A stretch of DNA of 36,161 nucleotides from Candidatus Daviesbacteria bacterium (GTDB taxonomy: Bacteria; Patescibacteriota; Microgenomatia; Daviesbacterales; UBA10151), in assembly GCA_030648645.1 (NCBI GenBank), contig JAUSHL010000017.1, positions 1-36,161 of the forward strand. The letters run 5' to 3'. The number at the start of each line of letters is the position of its first letter. The first letter of the stretch is position 1. Below, in pieces: positions 36,021 to 36,161 of this stretch. The position numbers were made by a program, and so were the translations under genes. The notes below the pieces were generated by a model, which ran no database searches, had not been told where the DNA came from, and saw only the letters and a program-made list of their open reading frames with translations.

Positions 36021-36095
36021 GCCCCTGTAGCTCAACTGGATAGAGCGCTTCGCTTCGGACGAAGAGGTTTGCGGGTTCGATTCCTGCCAGGGGTA
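36021..36095 (+). tRNA. tRNA-Arg (anticodon TCG)
   Basis: Acceptor GCCCCTG/CAGGGGT with discriminator A, D arm GCTCAACTGGATAGAGC, anticodon stem CTTCG/CGAAG with loop CTTCGGA (TCG), T arm GCGGGTTCGATTCCTGC. CCA is not encoded. Confidence 0.97.
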
Positions 36096-36106
36096 CTTAG
36101 TGAGAA

Positions 36107-36161
36107 GAGCGCGTAGCTCAACGGTAGAGCAGTACCCTCTTAAGGTATTGGTTGAGAGTTC
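36107..36161 (+). tRNA. tRNA-Lys (anticodon CTT), 3' partial
   Basis: The 5' acceptor strand GAGCGCG is followed by TA, D arm GCTCAACGGTAGAGC and anticodon stem GTACC/GGTAT with loop CTCTTAA (CTT). The window ends in the T arm (GAGAGTTC), so the 3' end is outside. Confidence 0.85.

Overview
The window looks like the chromosome of an AT-rich, ultra-small-genome bacterium of the Candidate Phyla Radiation (Patescibacteria, probably Microgenomates-like). This is an inference from gene content: many short single-domain proteins, a sortase, CapA-type and PAP2 enzymes, a CPR-style duplicated zinc ribbon, a six-helix half-MFS protein, scattered single tRNAs, many palindromic intergenic repeats, and few Shine-Dalgarno sites. 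At least eight genes have a -10 box exactly 6-7 nt before the start codon, which suggests leaderless mRNAs. No rRNA or taxonomic marker is present, so the phylum is not proven.

Layout. 1-6.0 kb: the end of a surface protein, a membrane-anchored polysaccharide deacetylase, tRNA-Leu, tRNA-Pro and tRNA-Arg (each with a truncated 'ghost' copy of its left edge 67-68 bp away), NUDIX, HIT, GIY-YIG, two small unlisted minus-strand genes, an SGNH hydrolase, a sortase and an RGG/zinc-ribbon protein. 6.0-19.2 kb: an accessory island that abuts the 3' end of a minus-strand tRNA-Gly(TCC). Five further degenerate copies of the tRNA 3' end, all in the tRNA's orientation, split it into cassettes: (i) an insertion sequence plus a seven-gene run (GT2, NodB deacetylase, GT2, APH-type kinase, AbiEii-type nucleotidyltransferase, P-loop kinase, PHP phosphatase); (ii) a Core-2/I-branching-type glycosyltransferase; (iii) a DinB-fold protein with an AlkD-type glycosylase; (iv) a Fic AMPylase. 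No site-specific recombinase survives in the window, but three copies carry a degenerate coding tail that looks like the end of one gene family.

19.2-28.7 kb: DNA polymerase IV with two in-frame palindromic elements, a secreted glycoside-hydrolase-like protein, a candidate small RNA with its own promoter and terminator, an HNH endonuclease running into tRNA-His, coiled-coil proteins, a HicBA toxin-antitoxin pair, a Tat-like exported protein and a HAD phosphatase broken by an internal deletion. 28.7-36.2 kb: a B12-binding radical SAM protein, a half-MFS, a broken coiled-coil paralogue fused to the end of an rRNA-methyltransferase-like gene, a type IV pilin-like protein, CapA, PAP2, a YvcK/CofD-family protein, tRNA-Arg(TCG) and the start of tRNA-Lys(CTT).

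Themes. Much of the content concerns the cell surface (deacetylases, glycosyltransferases, SGNH, sortase, CapA, PAP2, pilin). The most unusual signals are the tRNA-Gly-anchored cassette array, the kinase/nucleotidyltransferase-containing glycan cluster, the tRNA ghosts, and the repeat families that insert inside genes or carry promoter-like boxes. All calls come from reading the sequence; no database search was run.
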